Source: Sacculina carcini (Eukaryota; Arthropoda; Thecostraca; Sacculinidae). From it: DNA of 64,000 bases. The translations under genes were made by a program, and so were the position numbers. The notes below the pieces were generated by a model, which was not told the origin of the DNA, searched no databases, and saw nothing but the letters and a program-made list of their open reading frames with translations. The DNA is taken from assembly GCA_916048095.2 (NCBI GenBank), contig OU696593.1:3096001-3160000 (forward strand), in the 5' to 3' direction. This document shows, one piece after another, positions 1 through 11,690 of this stretch (the first letter of the stretch is position 1; the number at the start of each line of letters is the position of its first letter).

Positions 1-837
1 GTGTGTACTCCTGTTTGTCTGTATGTCTGTGTGTCATGTCTGAATGTATCATTGTGTATGTAGTCCGGCGGAAGTGTGAGACAACCTTGCAGTAGAGGTC
101 CCATGAATGGTTTCGATGGATCTGGTACTCCCAGACATTGTAGAATCCAAAACCAGAGGGTGCCAAGCTGGCACCTTTGGGCGTTTTCTGAAAATCGTTG
201 ATTTTTATGGTGCCCGGTACCCCCTTTTTCGCGATATGCAAAAAACGAAAATATTCATATCTTCACCAATATAGCTGATATAAATACAATTTTGGTATCA
301 AATTGTGTGTTTTCAGACATGATGAATCCAATGGATACATTATTGTCATGATCTGAAATAGTCTTCATAGCCAAACATCATCATTCTACCCCAAAACACC
401 AAATAAAAACATTATTTTTTTCTGAAATATATATTTGATCTGATTTATGATGAATTTAACTGAAAATCAGTACAATATGGCTATTAGACATTATATGAAC
501 ATCAGAAATGTTGGTGACAAACACCATAGAGACTGTATAAGGGATCTAAAAAATATTACACAATATCTAAAGTCTAAGAAGCTTTGTTTCCATCATCATC
601 ATCATCATCATTTTCGACAACTGTTCTAGTGTGCTCATTGCAGCAATCCAATCCACCTTCACAACTGCAAAATATTGTGCATGGAAGCAAGCATCTGATG
701 AAAGCAAGACAAAAAACTCTGGGTAGATAACCTGCTCAAACCTGTCCTGCTGATGATGATGTTTTGTCGAGCTGAGAAGGAATTGATATTGTGTAATATT
801 TTTTATGCCGATCGTCCTGTCCTGTTGTGTCTGTGTG
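1..837. other. Gene-free AT-rich stretch
   Basis: No supported gene. It contains a short (CAT)n run near 588-611. The TG-rich first 60 bases and the segment around 805-837 resemble the degenerate LTR-like sequence seen again at about 16.8-17.1 kb and 41.4-41.7 kb, including the words TCCTGTTGTGTCTGTGT and AATACAGTCGGT. The latter lies beyond the MITE at 838-1089. Confidence 0.5.
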
Positions 838-1089
838 CAGTGGCGGATCCAGAGTGCAATTTTGGGAGGGACTGAAATAAATTTGGGGGTCTGAAATTTG
901 GGGGTGATCAGTCATGTACATGCATCATTATGTAACGTCTTTGCGACGATGCGTATATCAACAAATTCCGCAGAAAAATATATCTTGACATCTTTTAGTG
1001 AACCTCTTGGTTATGAGGAGATAATAGGAACATTTTAGGGGCGGAGGGGGGGCTGAAGCCCCCTGAGCCCCCCTCTGGATCCGCCAGTG
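838..1089. mobile_element. hAT-type MITE, family CAGTGGCGGATCC
   Basis: A 252-bp element with near-perfect terminal inverted repeats: CAGTGGCGGATCCAGAG at the left and CTCTGGATCCGCCAGTG at the right. It is flanked by an 8-bp direct repeat (TCTGTGTG at 830-837, TCTGTGCG at 1090-1097, one mismatch). The 8-bp target duplication and the CAGTG terminus are hallmarks of the hAT superfamily. There is no coding capacity. A relative lies at 37250-37493. Confidence 0.85.
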
Positions 1090-1139
1090 TCTGTGCGTGT
1101 AAATACAGTCGGTCTAAAACAATCACATTGTTAACTTGT

Positions 1140-1312
1140 GTCGATCCGTAGCTACCTAACGCCACACCCCCACCAACAAAAATGTGCTAAGACCCCCGAG
1201 CCCCTCCCCCAAAATCTTGATTATGAAAATTTCGAGTGTAGGTCCTCATGTTTCGCCCAGCCACCGTATATTCTTCCCTACCTCCACCGGAAAAATCCTG
1301 GCGCCACCACTG
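1140..1312. mobile_element. hAT-like MITE fragment (GGCGCCACCACTG end)
   Basis: Inverted partial copy of the G-rich family seen intact at 14581-14892. It shares the words AAAATCTTGATTATGA and CCGGAAAAATCCTGGCGCC and ends in GGCGCCACCACTG. No intact second terminus or target duplication was recognised. Confidence 0.5.
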
Positions 1313-1403
1313 AGATTAAAAGAAACAAATACGATGTCACCACTCTGCTGTTGTGTATATCGATTGCGCATACGTCTCAACACCTGAAACATTCACCCAT
1401 TAA

Positions 1404-2306
1404 CCGGCACTGATCTAAAAATAGATCAATAATAAAAATAGATTGTGGGGGCTTGGCGAAGCATGAAGAGCTACACTCGAACACTACTACATAATACAAT
1501 AAGGGACTGGGTCACAATGGTAGACTCCTCAAACTTTAACCATAATTACTGGATTTCATTTACAGTGGTGATAAATATAATGTTAATGATCATGGGCGTA
1601 AATCCTGGGAGGTGTGGGGGTCTATATACCTCCGCTAAATTGGTTGGGGGCATGAATATGCAATTATACCCCACGATAATTCCGCTGTGTTCAGTTGATT
1701 GGCTATATTATCATCAAAATTAGCATAGAATGCAAATGACAATAGGCCAACAATGCAAGATATTACAAATATGTGAAGAATTATATTACACAATACAATT
1801 ATCATTGGGGTATGTGTGTTGTAATTGACTGGGCTGAAAATGGTTGAGGATCCCATGCAATTGACAAACTGAGTCAACTTTGAACACTAATGCATGCAGG
1901 CTGTCATCCCCCCGAGCCTCGACACAAATCTACGCCGATGTTAATGATTATGATTTTTGGGGGGCTTAGGGGGGCTTGATATAATTTTGCGGAGGCTCCA
2001 ACCCTCCAAGCTCCCCCATTGGTGCCGCCGCTGCCTTGGAATTATGGTATTTTATTATAAATCATTACTCTAGCGTTTTTAACTAGTCCGAATGGAGCAT
2101 TGAAGTAGACCATTTTTACCCATTTTTTGGTGGTCCTCTTTGTTGACCCACAGGATAGACACACGACCTCGAGTAGAAAAAAATAAGGTTTTAATAATTT
2201 ATTTATTGCCTCATACTGTTTGAGAACAAATTTTAATGCTCTAATAATCATAACTTCTGTACAGGAGTGATTTACATTCAGTGATCTATAAATAGATCAC
2301 TGCCGG
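1404..2306. mobile_element. TIR element with TTAA-like target (piggyBac-like MITE candidate)
   Basis: The left end reads CCGGCACTGATCTAAAAAT and the right end is its approximate inverse complement, ATAAATAGATCACTGCCGG. The flanks are TTAA (1400-1403) and TTTA (2307-2310), as expected for a TTAA-specific element after one mutation. The interior is not homogeneous: it holds the nested element at 1595-1936 and part of a hAT-like G-rich MITE (about 1938-2037). No transposase is visible. Assignment to piggyBac is inference from the TTAA flank only. Confidence 0.5.
1595..1936. mobile_element. MITE family GGCGTAAATCC, empty-site copy
   Basis: A 342-bp element starting GGCGTAAATCCTGGG and ending CACAAATCTACGCC, imperfect inverted termini. 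A second copy at 11977-13585 is colinear with it but is interrupted by a LINE, so this copy serves as a natural empty site. A partial copy lies at 20826-20902 and part of one, inverted, near 14340-14440. No coding capacity. Confidence 0.7.
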
Positions 2307-2343
2307 TTTACGCTCATAATGGCACCAACTCCATGTTTTAGAG

Positions 2344-2659
2344 CAGGCGTTCTTAACCTTTTTATGGTTCCACACACCCCGATGGGTTGACGAATATGGT
2401 CCCATGCCCCCTTTGCTTGCCTGTTCAAATAATTATCACCAATCCTATCATCTGCCAGTATGTCTTCCAGATCCACGAGTATTTCAGTCGCTTGAATTCA
2501 CTGTACTGGATACATTAGGAAATAACATAATCATTGATAATTTTATTATTCATAAACCGTTGATAATTTATAGCAGTACCCAGAAATACATTCCCTTACC
2601 CCCGGTCTTTTGTTCCCATACCCCCAAGGGGTATGGATACCCCCGGTTAAGAACCCCTG
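2344..2659. mobile_element. hAT-type MITE, family CAGGCGTTCTTAACC
   Basis: A 316-bp element with inverted termini CAGGCGTTCTTAACC and GGTTAAGAACCCCTG. It is flanked by an 8-bp target duplication, TTTTAGAG (2336-2343) and TTTTAGAA (2660-2667). Non-coding hAT derivative; the termini resemble those of the element at 42294-42529. Confidence 0.85.
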
Positions 2660-2786
2660 TTTTAGAAGAAATAGGTTCATCGCACGAAATGTAATAAAAA
2701 AAACATAATTTGTTTGACGAAAAATTCTGAGAAAAAAGAAATTGAAAAGTTAATGGGTTAAACACTACAATCGTTGAAAAAAATGC

Positions 2787-2870
2787 ATCATGTATGTATC
2801 ATCATCCATGTATGTATCATCATCTATATATGTATCATCATCCATGTATGTATCATCATTCATCCATGTA
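2787..2870. repeat. 18-bp minisatellite, about 4-5 units
   Basis: Tandem copies of a unit reading approximately ATGTATGTATCATCATCC. The translated ORF over it (Tyr-His-His repeats) is a by-product of the repeat. Confidence 0.8.
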
Positions 2871-2989
2871 TGTCATAGTATGGCGACAAGATCATATCGG
2901 AGATGAATGTTCTTCCTCCCTCTTCTGTCTCCCCAAATTCGTGCCTTCTTCAGACTCCCCAAATTCATGCCCTCAAAAGTCATCTGTAG

Positions 2990-3130
2990 ATCCGTGATTA
3001 TAAATATGATTAATTACAGGCAAATTCAGTAGCATACAGAGAGTGCAAGCACTGCTACCATCATGCGGTGGCCCCCATGTGTACCGGAGGAGCTCAAACG
3101 ATGTTGAGAGTTTGAGAAATACGAGTTTAG
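2990..3130. repeat. Dispersed repeat, GCGGTGGCCCC family
   Basis: Shares a block (AATTACAGGCAAATTCAG, then CATGCGGTGGCCCC, TGTACCGGA and AATACGAGTTTAGT) with 23835-23990. Shorter inverted copies lie at about 18465-18575 and 48430-48535. All copies abut ATT/AAT-rich tails, which suggests the 3' end of a retroposon. The family is not identified. Confidence 0.5.
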
Positions 3131-3451
3131 TCGGTAAGTTGAGAGCTAATGAAGAAAGCGACAAAACTCAGACAAAATATAAAATTAAAACCATAAATGA
3201 AATTACCTATAAACACGACCTTTTAACAAAATATGATCGAATAATAATGAAAAATAAGAACTAATGCATAAAATAATAATGATTAAAATAATAACATAAA
3301 TAAATGAAACTAAGAAAAACCGACAATTAGATAAATATCATGTAATCAGAATGTAAATCTCATGTAAGCACAACTCAAGTGAAACCCAACAATTTATCAG
3401 ACAAAAACGTAGGAATACAACTACGCAAATGTCAAAGCATTCACAAACGCT

Positions 3452-3505
3452 ACAAACACACACACATACACACACACACGCACACACACACATACACACA
3501 CAGCA
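3452..3505. repeat. (CA)n microsatellite
   Basis: Interrupted (CA)n tract; the Thr-His ORFs across it are spurious. Confidence 0.9.
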
Positions 3506-3852
3506 TCAAGCGCGCAGACACACGGAAAACATGCATGTTCACACGCGCACTAGGGCAACTCACATCACTATAACAGCCTACACATACGTTTCAATTAATT
3601 ATTTATTCAATCGTAATTGAATAAAGAGCAATAAATGCAAATTAACAAAATAACTAATAATATATATAAATACGTGAATAATTAACAGTCAATTCCCCTT
3701 TTACAATAGCATTGCATTAGCTTTGACCTTGACACACCACCTTGACACACCTTGACATGAGATGCGCGCTTATATTTCTACGGTCATACATGAAGCTGTT
3801 CTCAATGTGAAAATAACAAAGTAAAATAGTGTATATATACATATATTTAGCC

Positions 3853-3855
<3 letters not shown>

Positions 3856-3918
<63 letters not shown>
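3856..3918. repeat. (TA)n microsatellite
   Basis: Uninterrupted (TA)n of about 62 bp; the Tyr-Ile ORFs on both strands are artefacts of it. Confidence 0.95.
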
Positions 3919-3920
<2 letters not shown>

Positions 3921-4524
3921 CATACAGCATTCAACAAACGCATATTGGCTTTATATATGTCAATACAGTCGAAACCGGTTAATGTCATACCCACGGGACC
4001 TGCAAGAAGTATGACATTGACCGAACTATGACATTAACCGAACTCAACCTTTTTGGCCATTTTTCGGCTCCAAACTTGTGTTTATCAGCCGGTTTATATA
4101 AACAAGCATGAGAAATGTAATAATAATGCACACTACACAAGTCATTGCTTCATGAAGACATATGGTGTCGCTCTATAAAACAGTGCCGTCTCGCTGCATT
4201 GAAAATGACCCTGGGCGCATATCCGTCCATCTCCTTGGGCAGCACGTTTGCCTTCCATTCCTTTACATTAAAATTACTTATGTTTTTATTTGTTTTCATT
4301 ATAAATATCTCCCTTTTTTGTTTTTCCTTTCTGTGAATTTTCTACTTCTTTTCTCACATCTTGTAATCGTGTACTGTTGTTTCTTATTGTTGTCTCTTTC
4401 GCGCTTGTTTCTATGTGAGCGCTATACAAACACATTGTTGTTGTTGTTGTTTACCTCCATCAAATCAGCCGCCGCTTTCTCCCCTGACGCCTTCACAAAT
4501 CTGACGTTATACCGCGGCTTCAGC

Positions 4525-4552
4525 CAACGCCACCTAGATCTAGGTGGCGTTG
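4525..4552. repeat. 28-bp perfect palindrome
   Basis: Arms CAACGCCACCTAGA and TCTAGGTGGCGTTG meet with no spacer. Related hairpins lie at 14480-14513 and 15598-15632. Confidence 0.9.
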
Positions 4553-4570
4553 CTTCAGCCGGCCGAGCCA

Positions 4571-4916
4571 GCTAATTGAGATTGTCAAAATATCCACATT
4601 CATCTCAAACGCCGAATTCTTGGCCTTTTCCATCATAACAGGCCCATTCAAGGGCGCATTTTTGACGCGCATCTAGTGGAACCACATAAGCACCGCCTCA
4701 TCCACCTCTGCAATATTGCTCGATCTCTTGCGCTTCCGACTCAGATTACTGCTGGTCACCGCAAAGTCCCGAATGTATTCCTTATTCTTCCTGATTTTTT
4801 AGATTGTTCCCTGATCGCAGCCGAGGTTCTTTGCAATGGTCGTTTGTTTCTTGCCAGCCTTGAGCTGGTCCAGGATTAGCAACTTATCCTGCAGCGTGAA
4901 TTCAATACGCTTTCCC
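4571..4916 (-). pseudogene. Tigger-like transposase N-terminus, degraded
   Basis: The frame starts at the minus-strand ATG at 4916. The first ~40 residues resemble a CENP-B/pogo-type helix-turn-helix: a basic MGKRIEFTLQDKLLILD start followed by AGKKQTTIAKNLGCDQGTI. A stop codon follows immediately. Reading on in the same frame gives more family-like sequence, including a basic RKRKR patch and GPVMMEKAK, the type of motif found in the CENP-B DNA-binding half of Tigger proteins, with at least two further stops. The DDE catalytic domain is absent, so this is a non-functional remnant. In intact members the protein binds terminal repeats and cuts at TA. Confidence 0.75.
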
Positions 4917-5430
4917 ATCACTGCTGCCACAATCACTACACGCAAAGTATATGTCTTTGGATGAATGGGTAAATACACAAAAACATGGACTGGCTGACCA
5001 CAAGGGTATGACAATAACCGATGTCATTTGTATAGACAACTGTCACAAGGGACCACAACAAGTATGGCATGAACCGAAATATGACATTAACCGGTATGCC
5101 ATTAAGCGTTTTCGACTGTATATTGTACAAGGATTCACTGTCGAGTTTAATTTATATGGACACTATTACTGCTGCTATTAAATTTATATTTGTTTGATGT
5201 ATTGCCATACCCCATTGTTTGCTATATGCCAAGCAGATTATACTAAGGGGCTGTTCGATTCACACTGCAGAAATAGCAGCTTCCGAAGTGCATGAGTCGC
5301 GCACTTTCAGAACTGCGGCATTCATGATTGTATATCAGTCAATTGTGGTGTTGTCTGTTCTGCTCACGTGTCTTGTGTGTGCGTGTGTGTTATTATTATC
5401 GTTTTTAAGCGGTCACCAGCCAGTTTAGAC

Positions 5431-5578
5431 TATATGTCGCGCCCCACTGTGGGTCCATCTACAGTGGTGACTCCCGGTAGACTCAAGCGGAGGTGTTGAT
5501 GAACGAACCCGGGCCAGGATTCGAACCGCGAACCTCTGACACGAGAGTTCAGCGCCTAACCGCTGAGCTCCTCGGAAG
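5431..5578 (-). mobile_element. tRNA-derived SINE, copy 1
   Basis: On the minus strand the head has tRNA-like internal promoter boxes: an A-box-like AGCTCAGCGGTTAGGC and a B-box GGTTCGAATCC. The anticodon stem-loop does not fold into a proper 7-nt loop. The body ends in ACCGGGAGTCACCAC. A near-identical copy lies at 41251-41402. It is called a SINE rather than a tRNA gene because the cloverleaf is defective and the body is shared between copies. Confidence 0.75.
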
Positions 5579-7926
5579 CTCTTGTCTTGTGCTTATTGAT
5601 GTTTTTATTTGTTCGTGGATATTTCGAAATGGATTGGAGCAGTTCGTTAGTGGCGTATAGTTGCAGTTCTAGAAGAATTATTTTCGTTTTCAGATGAGGA
5701 AAATAAGTGTTTACTCTTTACTGCTACTCTTTATTTTTCCTGTAACAATCTATTGGTTTTCCCATTATTGACCCAAATTGTCAAACAGAAGATAACGCAG
5801 ATTAGCAATTTGATGTTTTCGGGCGCCTATGTAGACCTAAACATATGCAAAAAATACATTTAACGTCATCTTGTCATCTGTAATTTCTTACGAACAGGAG
5901 CGATGCGCAGCGAATCCATACAAATCAACATTGGCGTGTCAGACTGATTGTATTCACAGTACGAACTCATTCATAATCATTAGATGACGTGACATGACCT
6001 AGGTCGCGACACGTCATGTCACATGCACGCAAATATATATTTACAGAAAAATTACACTGGCATCAATTGAAATTAAATAAATATTACAAAAATATAATAA
6101 ATTTTACAAATGCATAAATATTATGAAAAACTTACCAAAACAATAACAAACAAATAAGGCGATACATTTTTCAAAGCAAAAGATCAAAACTAAACGTAGT
6201 GATTCCAAACCAAATAGACCGAGAGTTCACGCAGGAAAAAAACAGAACCTAGATAAATGCCACCTATAATAAAGAAAACAAATATAACAAACAAAGGTTT
6301 AGAAATAATACAAAAGCCATACATTACATGCAATACATCGATAACAGTTATATTAGAAATAATCTTGTTTTAGTTTTATAAGAAATAATGAGTGATCTCA
6401 ATGAGGGGCAGTGACTATAATGTCGATATAGTGATATCGTAATGTCGATATCGTATAGTATCAGTGAAAATAATGAATCTCTTTTTGTTATGTTTCAGAC
6501 CACATCGACGCTCTTGAAGTAGTCAAGGATTTCGCAGTGCGCGGAATGGTGCTAATGAAGTCTAATAAGCTCTATTAAATTATAAATAATGAAATCAGTT
6601 TCTTCTACAAGTAGTTGAAAAGCATAGTTGTGACTTTCCAGCAGCAATAAATGAAATGAGCACACGGCATGGCTATCAGGTGGCGCCAAACACGTATTAT
6701 GTGATAAATATGTGGTTCATAAATGATAAATATATCAACTGGCATGACTTTCTGATGCATATCTTATGTTTTTCATTTTTATATTTGATTGTTTATTATT
6801 ATAACACAAATTTGTCGTGAGAAAGTTAAAGATTTAATTTGTTTGAGTGGAATAAAAAATCTGGGAAATATGGCTGTTTGGCCGAAAATCTTGAAAATTT
6901 AATCGGTTTGAGCTAGTTCTAAAAGTTAATATTTTCCGGGTTTTTGAAGCAGATTGAACCATAATTCGCCCGCACTCATTGAAATTCAAACTTTTGTAAA
7001 TAAGTGTCACCCTATTAAACAGTAATAAATACAAATTAGAACTAACAATAGATAAAAATAGGTTAATTGATAAATAACCGTCAATCCCGCTTTTTCAACA
7101 ACATTGTGATGGATAAAGGATAATATTAATAGTAAAAATAATAGTAGTATTAATAGTATTGATAATAGTAAAAATAGTCGATTACCTCGCCCTTTCCGAG
7201 AAATGTTCTCTTTGGTGAGACATCCGAAGATTCTGGTAGTAACTTGACGCAAGTGATGATAAGAAATAGGACGAGGATGGAGGAGACTGGGAAACCGAGT
7301 TGTCAAATATGAACAATAAAAATCCGACCGAACGCACAAAACAACGCATTAATCGAACACACTGTATCGAATTCACTGACCGAATTAAGGCGAAACACCA
7401 AAACAACATGACATGAAATGACACCCTAAATTTGCCGCAAGGGCTCAGATCATCGGATGTCACGTTGACCGAGCAGGACACACACATATACACGAGTGAA
7501 TACGTGAGTGTGCGCAGCCCCCCTCCCCAGTTATTATTTAGTTAGTTAGTTATTTAGTCAGTTAGTTAGAAATTCTAATAAAAATTGCTCAGACTGTTCT
7601 GAGATAAAGCCTCATCAATCAGCGCATTCCAAGCACGCACGGTAGATGGACGAATAACAATGCTTAAATTGATCTGTTCGGCAGCGAATTGGAGCCATAC
7701 ACAGGAAATGCTGTTTAATTAAAACCGTGTGCTCTTTGCTGTCACGAAATCCTCATTATGATGTGGAACAGAATGTGGAACATCTGCAACAGCCACACAT
7801 GCCACCATTGCTACAATGCACCGGAGCGCCGGAGAATCTAAGCACAGTGGAATTTGGGAAATAATACAGTAAAGACATTGTCTATGGGTACTGGTAGAAG
7901 CTCAAGCTGCGTACATTTGTGTAGGA
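5579..7926. other. Gene-free AT-rich stretch
   Basis: No gene recognised. There is a short run of TTAG-type repeats near 7539-7570 and simple AT-rich sequence elsewhere. ORFs on the minus strand at 6834-7493 are short, lack domain similarity and have AT-biased composition. Confidence 0.5.
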
Positions 7927-8237
7927 CAGTGGTTCCCAGCCTGTGGTACGCGAGGACATTCCAGATGGTACTCGAACACTGGGGATCATGAACAATGACA
8001 CCAGGGCTTAATTATCAATTTGCTGTGAGCAAGGTTATGTTCCGCATTGACCAGCTGGTGGAGAAGATGCTGTCCTTGCATTGAGTTGATTGTCGCAGTC
8101 AATTTATGTGCTCTACGTGTACAATAATGTGAATGCTGTTATTTGATCCAACTAAGTTTCTCTGGAATCAAGTGGTACGCGGCGACTGTATGGGACATCC
8201 AAGTGATACTCGATCACAAAAAGGTTGGGAACCGCTG
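7927..8237. mobile_element. hAT-type MITE, family CAGTGGTTCCCAGCC
   Basis: A 311-bp element with termini CAGTGGTTCCCAGCC and GGTTGGGAACCGCTG. The 8-bp target duplication is perfect: GTGTAGGA at 7919-7926 and 8238-8245. Non-coding. A more diverged copy lies inverted at 9009-9312. Confidence 0.92.
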
Positions 8238-8689
8238 GTGTAGGATTTCTGCACAAGTCTGACCATAGCCGACGTAATCAATGGTTCGTCCCACACAAAC
8301 ACATAGCTCTATGTCCAGACATGCACACCTCCACTTGTACAGCGGACAATACTTCCTGCGTCCAAGGGTTCTAGCGTAATGATCTACACGTTCAATTTTC
8401 TTTCTTCTCACAATCTTCCACTGTATTCTTCCTCACATTATAGCAAACCAAAGACGGAAAGGTGACGTTCAAAACGTCACTTAACGGAAACTCAATGACT
8501 TAGAGGGGCATTCAACAGACGATTTCACCAAAGCGGGCAAAAATGAGAGGAATATTAAAAAATAACGACTGTGGGAATCAAGCTTAATAACTCGTCTCAT
8601 CTATAATTTAGTCTACTCTGTTGATGGTGGTACACTCAGAAAAGCAGAGCATACGCATGGTTTTATGCCCCCGAAGTCAATAAATGGGG

Positions 8690-8896
8690 CCCCTCTTATA
8701 AATATATCACCACTGTAATACAGGTCGGACTTTTGGAAGAAGTTGTTACGAGCAGCCCTTCGTTCTCCTAGGGACTTACGATACTTTTATGCGCTACATT
8801 ATGATAAATTGTAATATCATGAGCGAGGCGACGGGACCCTCAACATTCGCCCCCCCCCCCCGGCCGGGTAGTGTGGGGGCGGTTGCTACGACTCTG
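8690..8896. mobile_element. hAT-like MITE copy, GCTACGGCTCTG family
   Basis: Ends in GGTTGCTACGACTCTG and aligns by eye with 23085-23292 (shared GGGACTTACG, TTTTATGCGCTAC, AATATCATG and a C-run followed by GGCCGGG). The left boundary is not resolved. Better-preserved relatives with target duplications are at 13748-14004 and 19102-19273. Confidence 0.6.
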
Positions 8897-9008
8897 CAGG
8901 AGAGCCGATCCATCAACGATTATATTTCCACAAAAAACCAACCACTTTCTGAATATACATGTAAATTGATTTAGCATCACACGCGACTAGAACTTCGAAG
9001 ACGCTAGA

Positions 9009-9312
9009 ACGGTGATCCCAGCCTTTTTGTGATCGAGTACCCGTACAGTCGCTGCGAACCACCTGGCTCTCGAGAAAATCAGTTAGATCAAATATCACTA
9101 TGTTTACAAATTAATTGAAATAAATAACTCAATGCGAAGATTGTATCTGATTTTAATCCATCAGCTGGTCAGGTCTGGACATGACTTTGCTTACAGCACA
9201 TGGACAATCATTATCTGGTGCAATGAGCACAAAACTGTTCGCGTACCACCATAAATGTCCTCGCGTACCACCAGAAATGTCCTCGAGTTCCACTAGTGGT
9301 ACGTGAGAACCT
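9009..9312. mobile_element. Diverged hAT-type MITE (same family as 7927-8237)
   Basis: Inverted relative: it begins near CGGTGATCCCAGCC and continues TTTTTGTGATCGAGTACC, the complement of the right end of the 7927 element. It ends near GGTACGTGAGAACCTG. GCGTACCACCA words recur inside. No clear target duplication. Confidence 0.6.
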
Positions 9313-9799
9313 GCAAATATAGACTGTAATGGTTTTTTCCAACGCTTGTTTTCAATATAAATTACCCGATGATTTTTGCTTTGCACACGCAAACAAAGCC
9401 ACCTCAGCCCGCTGTATATTTGATGATTGCTTCTCTTTGTCACTTGGAATAAAAGCATCGCTATCTTACGCTATCTTATCTTACATCGTTACTGCGAGGA
9501 TAGCGATGATTTTATTCGAAGTGATAATTAATAATTTAATAATGATTAATGATTAGCAGCGAGCAATTGAAATCCGACGTCTTGACGTGCAGTCTTGCCA
9601 ACACACACCCGCACACATACACACACCCGCACACATACACAAAAATACATGCATATGCAGTCTCCAGCGGCTTGCAAACATTCATATTTCACGTGCAATT
9701 TTGAAAGAGCTTGTCAGCGCAGCGTGCGTGTAGTTTGCGCCCATGTGTGTGTGTGTGTGCAAGTTGCAGGCCTACTGGGTGGGTGTATTGAGCGCCTCA

Positions 9800-9802
9800 C
9801 GT

Positions 9803-9856
<54 letters not shown>

Positions 9857-9860
9857 GCAC
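9800..9860. repeat. (CA)n microsatellite
   Basis: About 50 bp of uninterrupted (AC)n; a further CA-rich patch lies at 9600-9645. Confidence 0.95.
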
Positions 9861-9884
9861 ACACGCACACTGACTGACGTGCAC

Positions 9885-10265
9885 GGCTGACCCCCAGGGA
9901 GCGCGGCTGGAAATTCACAGCGGCAGTGGGACTGACAGCAGCGCCTGGTCGGACGGCCCCCAGTGGCTCGCTGGTGGCGCCAGGTTGGCCGCACCACACG
10001 TCTGCGGATCGATGTGTGTGTGTGTGTGTGTCTCATAGCGCAGCCCGGTGGCCTCTGGAGAGTTGACTTGCTGCCGCCGCCGCCACCAGCCGCCGCGCCG
10101 CCACTGGTGGCGCCACCGTCGTTCGTGGCCGACAGTCACAGGGGAGTTGGTTGACGACCAGTCGGTCTAATGGCGTCTTGAGAACTACGACAGAGAGATG
10201 GGCCCCCACTTGCTTGCACTACGCTAGACTTTACGCGGCCCCCTACGGTCGCCGGTCCCAAATCA
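9885..10265. other. GC-rich island, possible unassigned exon sequence
   Basis: Strongly GC-rich and CpG-containing compared with its surroundings, with Pro/Ala/Arg-rich short ORFs on both strands and a (GT)n run at 10014-10031. The composition resembles the GC-rich exons of CTNNBL1 and RETREG here, but I find no splice-consistent frame and no recognisable protein motif. It could be exons or a promoter of an unidentified gene, or simply a GC-rich repeat. Confidence 0.3.
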
Positions 10266-10297
10266 CCAACAGGAGTGAGTCTCAATCACGTGTACTC

Positions 10298-10690
10298 GCA
10301 CACACACATACAAACACACGCATACACACACACACACACACACACATACAAGCACACGCGAGATATCATTGTGATCCAGACTTACATTGCAGCACCGTGA
10401 GAATTTACCAGGTGTGTGCACCGAACACACACTCACACATACAAACACACACACAAACATACACACAAACATACATACACACAAACATACACACAAACAT
10501 ACAAACACACACACAAACATACATACACACAAACATACATACACACACATACAAAAACACACACACACACACACATACAAAGGCACACACATACCAACAC
10601 AGAAAAACACACACGCACATGCACACATATACAAAGACTCAGACACACACATATATATAAAAACACAAAACACACACAAACAATAACAAA
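10298..10690. repeat. Long CA-rich compound microsatellite
   Basis: About 390 bp of (CA)n mixed with CATA/CAAA variants. The long Cys/Val and Thr/His ORFs across it are artefacts. Confidence 0.95.
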
Positions 10691-11499
10691 GACAAACAGA
10701 TACCGACACGAAGAAACATAGAGAGAAGTGCCCGCTGCATATCAAGACAATAAGTGCGTGAAAATTAGTGGGAACAAATAGACAAATATTTGCTCAACTT
10801 TTAGCTGCAGTATAACCTCTAACGAAAATTCCCTTCTATAGGTACACTAAAAGGCAAGTACACCACAAGAGCCATGATACAATGGCCAAAGTACCAAGAA
10901 CTTATATGCCTAAGAAATTACTTCTTGAATGATATACTAAGAAAAACAATGAGGAAAGGAAAAATACGATCAAACATGAAAAACATCACTTCACTAGTTT
11001 AGTTCAATCCACTATTTACACATTTATATAAACGATAAGTCGATTTCAGCTTTGAACATGACAGGAAAAAATTGTGGGCAATGTGGGCAATGCCTACATT
11101 TTCTTCTATTATATTTCATTTAAGTACACAACACTCATCGTGGCGCACTTCATACATTTACACACCGGTTTTAGCAATCTCACTGGCAAATACATCAGTT
11201 GTGACTTGTACGTATTTCGCAAGGTTCCTACAAAATACTCCCAATAGCAAACATAAACTCACCACTAGCACGCTCAAATAACAAACCCTATAACTTCAAT
11301 AAATAACAATAGACTTTTGTCGATGTGCCCGTTTTCAACAAAGCAACATGTTACTTTACTACAACCGTACCATACATTGGACATGTACCAAGTTGGGTGA
11401 AAAACCTTCAAATTCCTTCAACATCCTTCAACAATTCCATCAAATGCGTCGCAATTGTCTGATTTTCCCCGTTTCAGCCGTATCCCCGTTTTAACCGTT
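10691..11499. other. Gene-free stretch
   Basis: AT-rich, no gene or clear repeat structure recognised. Confidence 0.5.
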
Positions 11500-11500
11500 A

Positions 11501-11690
11501 CAGCGGCGCCAGGAATTTTCCGGGTGGGGGTGGGGGGTTAAGGAAAAATATACGGGGGCTCGGCGAATTATGAGGAACTACATTCCAAATGCTCACGGAC
11601 GGGGTATTGGGGGGGCTCAGGGGGAACTTGGCACCTTTATGGGAAGTTTCAGTCCCTCGAAGTCCCCACCCTTCGTCGCCGCCACTGCTG
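11501..11690. mobile_element. hAT-like MITE fragment (CAGCGGCGCCAGG)
   Basis: Starts CAGCGGCGCCAGGAATTTTCC and ends near GTCGCCGCCACTG, with the G-rich interior typical of the 14581-14892 family. No matching 8-bp duplication was seen. Confidence 0.5.

Larger units (their letters stand above)
3966..5118 (-). mobile_element. Tc1/mariner-superfamily Tigger/pogo-like element, internally deleted
   Basis: A 1153-bp element flanked by TA dinucleotides (3964-3965 and 5119-5120). The ends are inverted repeats: CAGTCGAAACCGGTTAATG at the left and CATTAAGCGTTTTCGACTG at the right. Multiple TATGACATTAACCG-type subterminal words occur at both ends. The TA duplication and the transposase remnant (separate entry) place it in the Tigger/pogo branch. 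At 1.15 kb it is too short for a complete pogo-type element. About 4160-4455 looks like foreign retroposon 3' sequence ending in (TTG)n. Confidence 0.8.

Noticed and set aside
3717..4014. Tyr-Ile repeat ORFs
   Set aside because: Produced by the (TA)n microsatellite; not proteins.
5500..5578. Functional tRNA gene
   Set aside because: Good A and B boxes, but the anticodon arm does not form a 7-nt loop and the sequence is part of a repeated 150-bp unit (also at 41251-41402), so a SINE.
7539..7570. TTAG repeats as an interstitial telomere
   Set aside because: Only a few imperfect TTAG units, not TTAGG or TTAGGG, and too short.
10151..10745. Long Cys/Val and Thr/His ORFs
   Set aside because: They are translations of (CA/TG)n repeats on both strands; the same holds at 9595-9999, 17018-17708, 35100-35583, 36101-36452 and 39568-39745.
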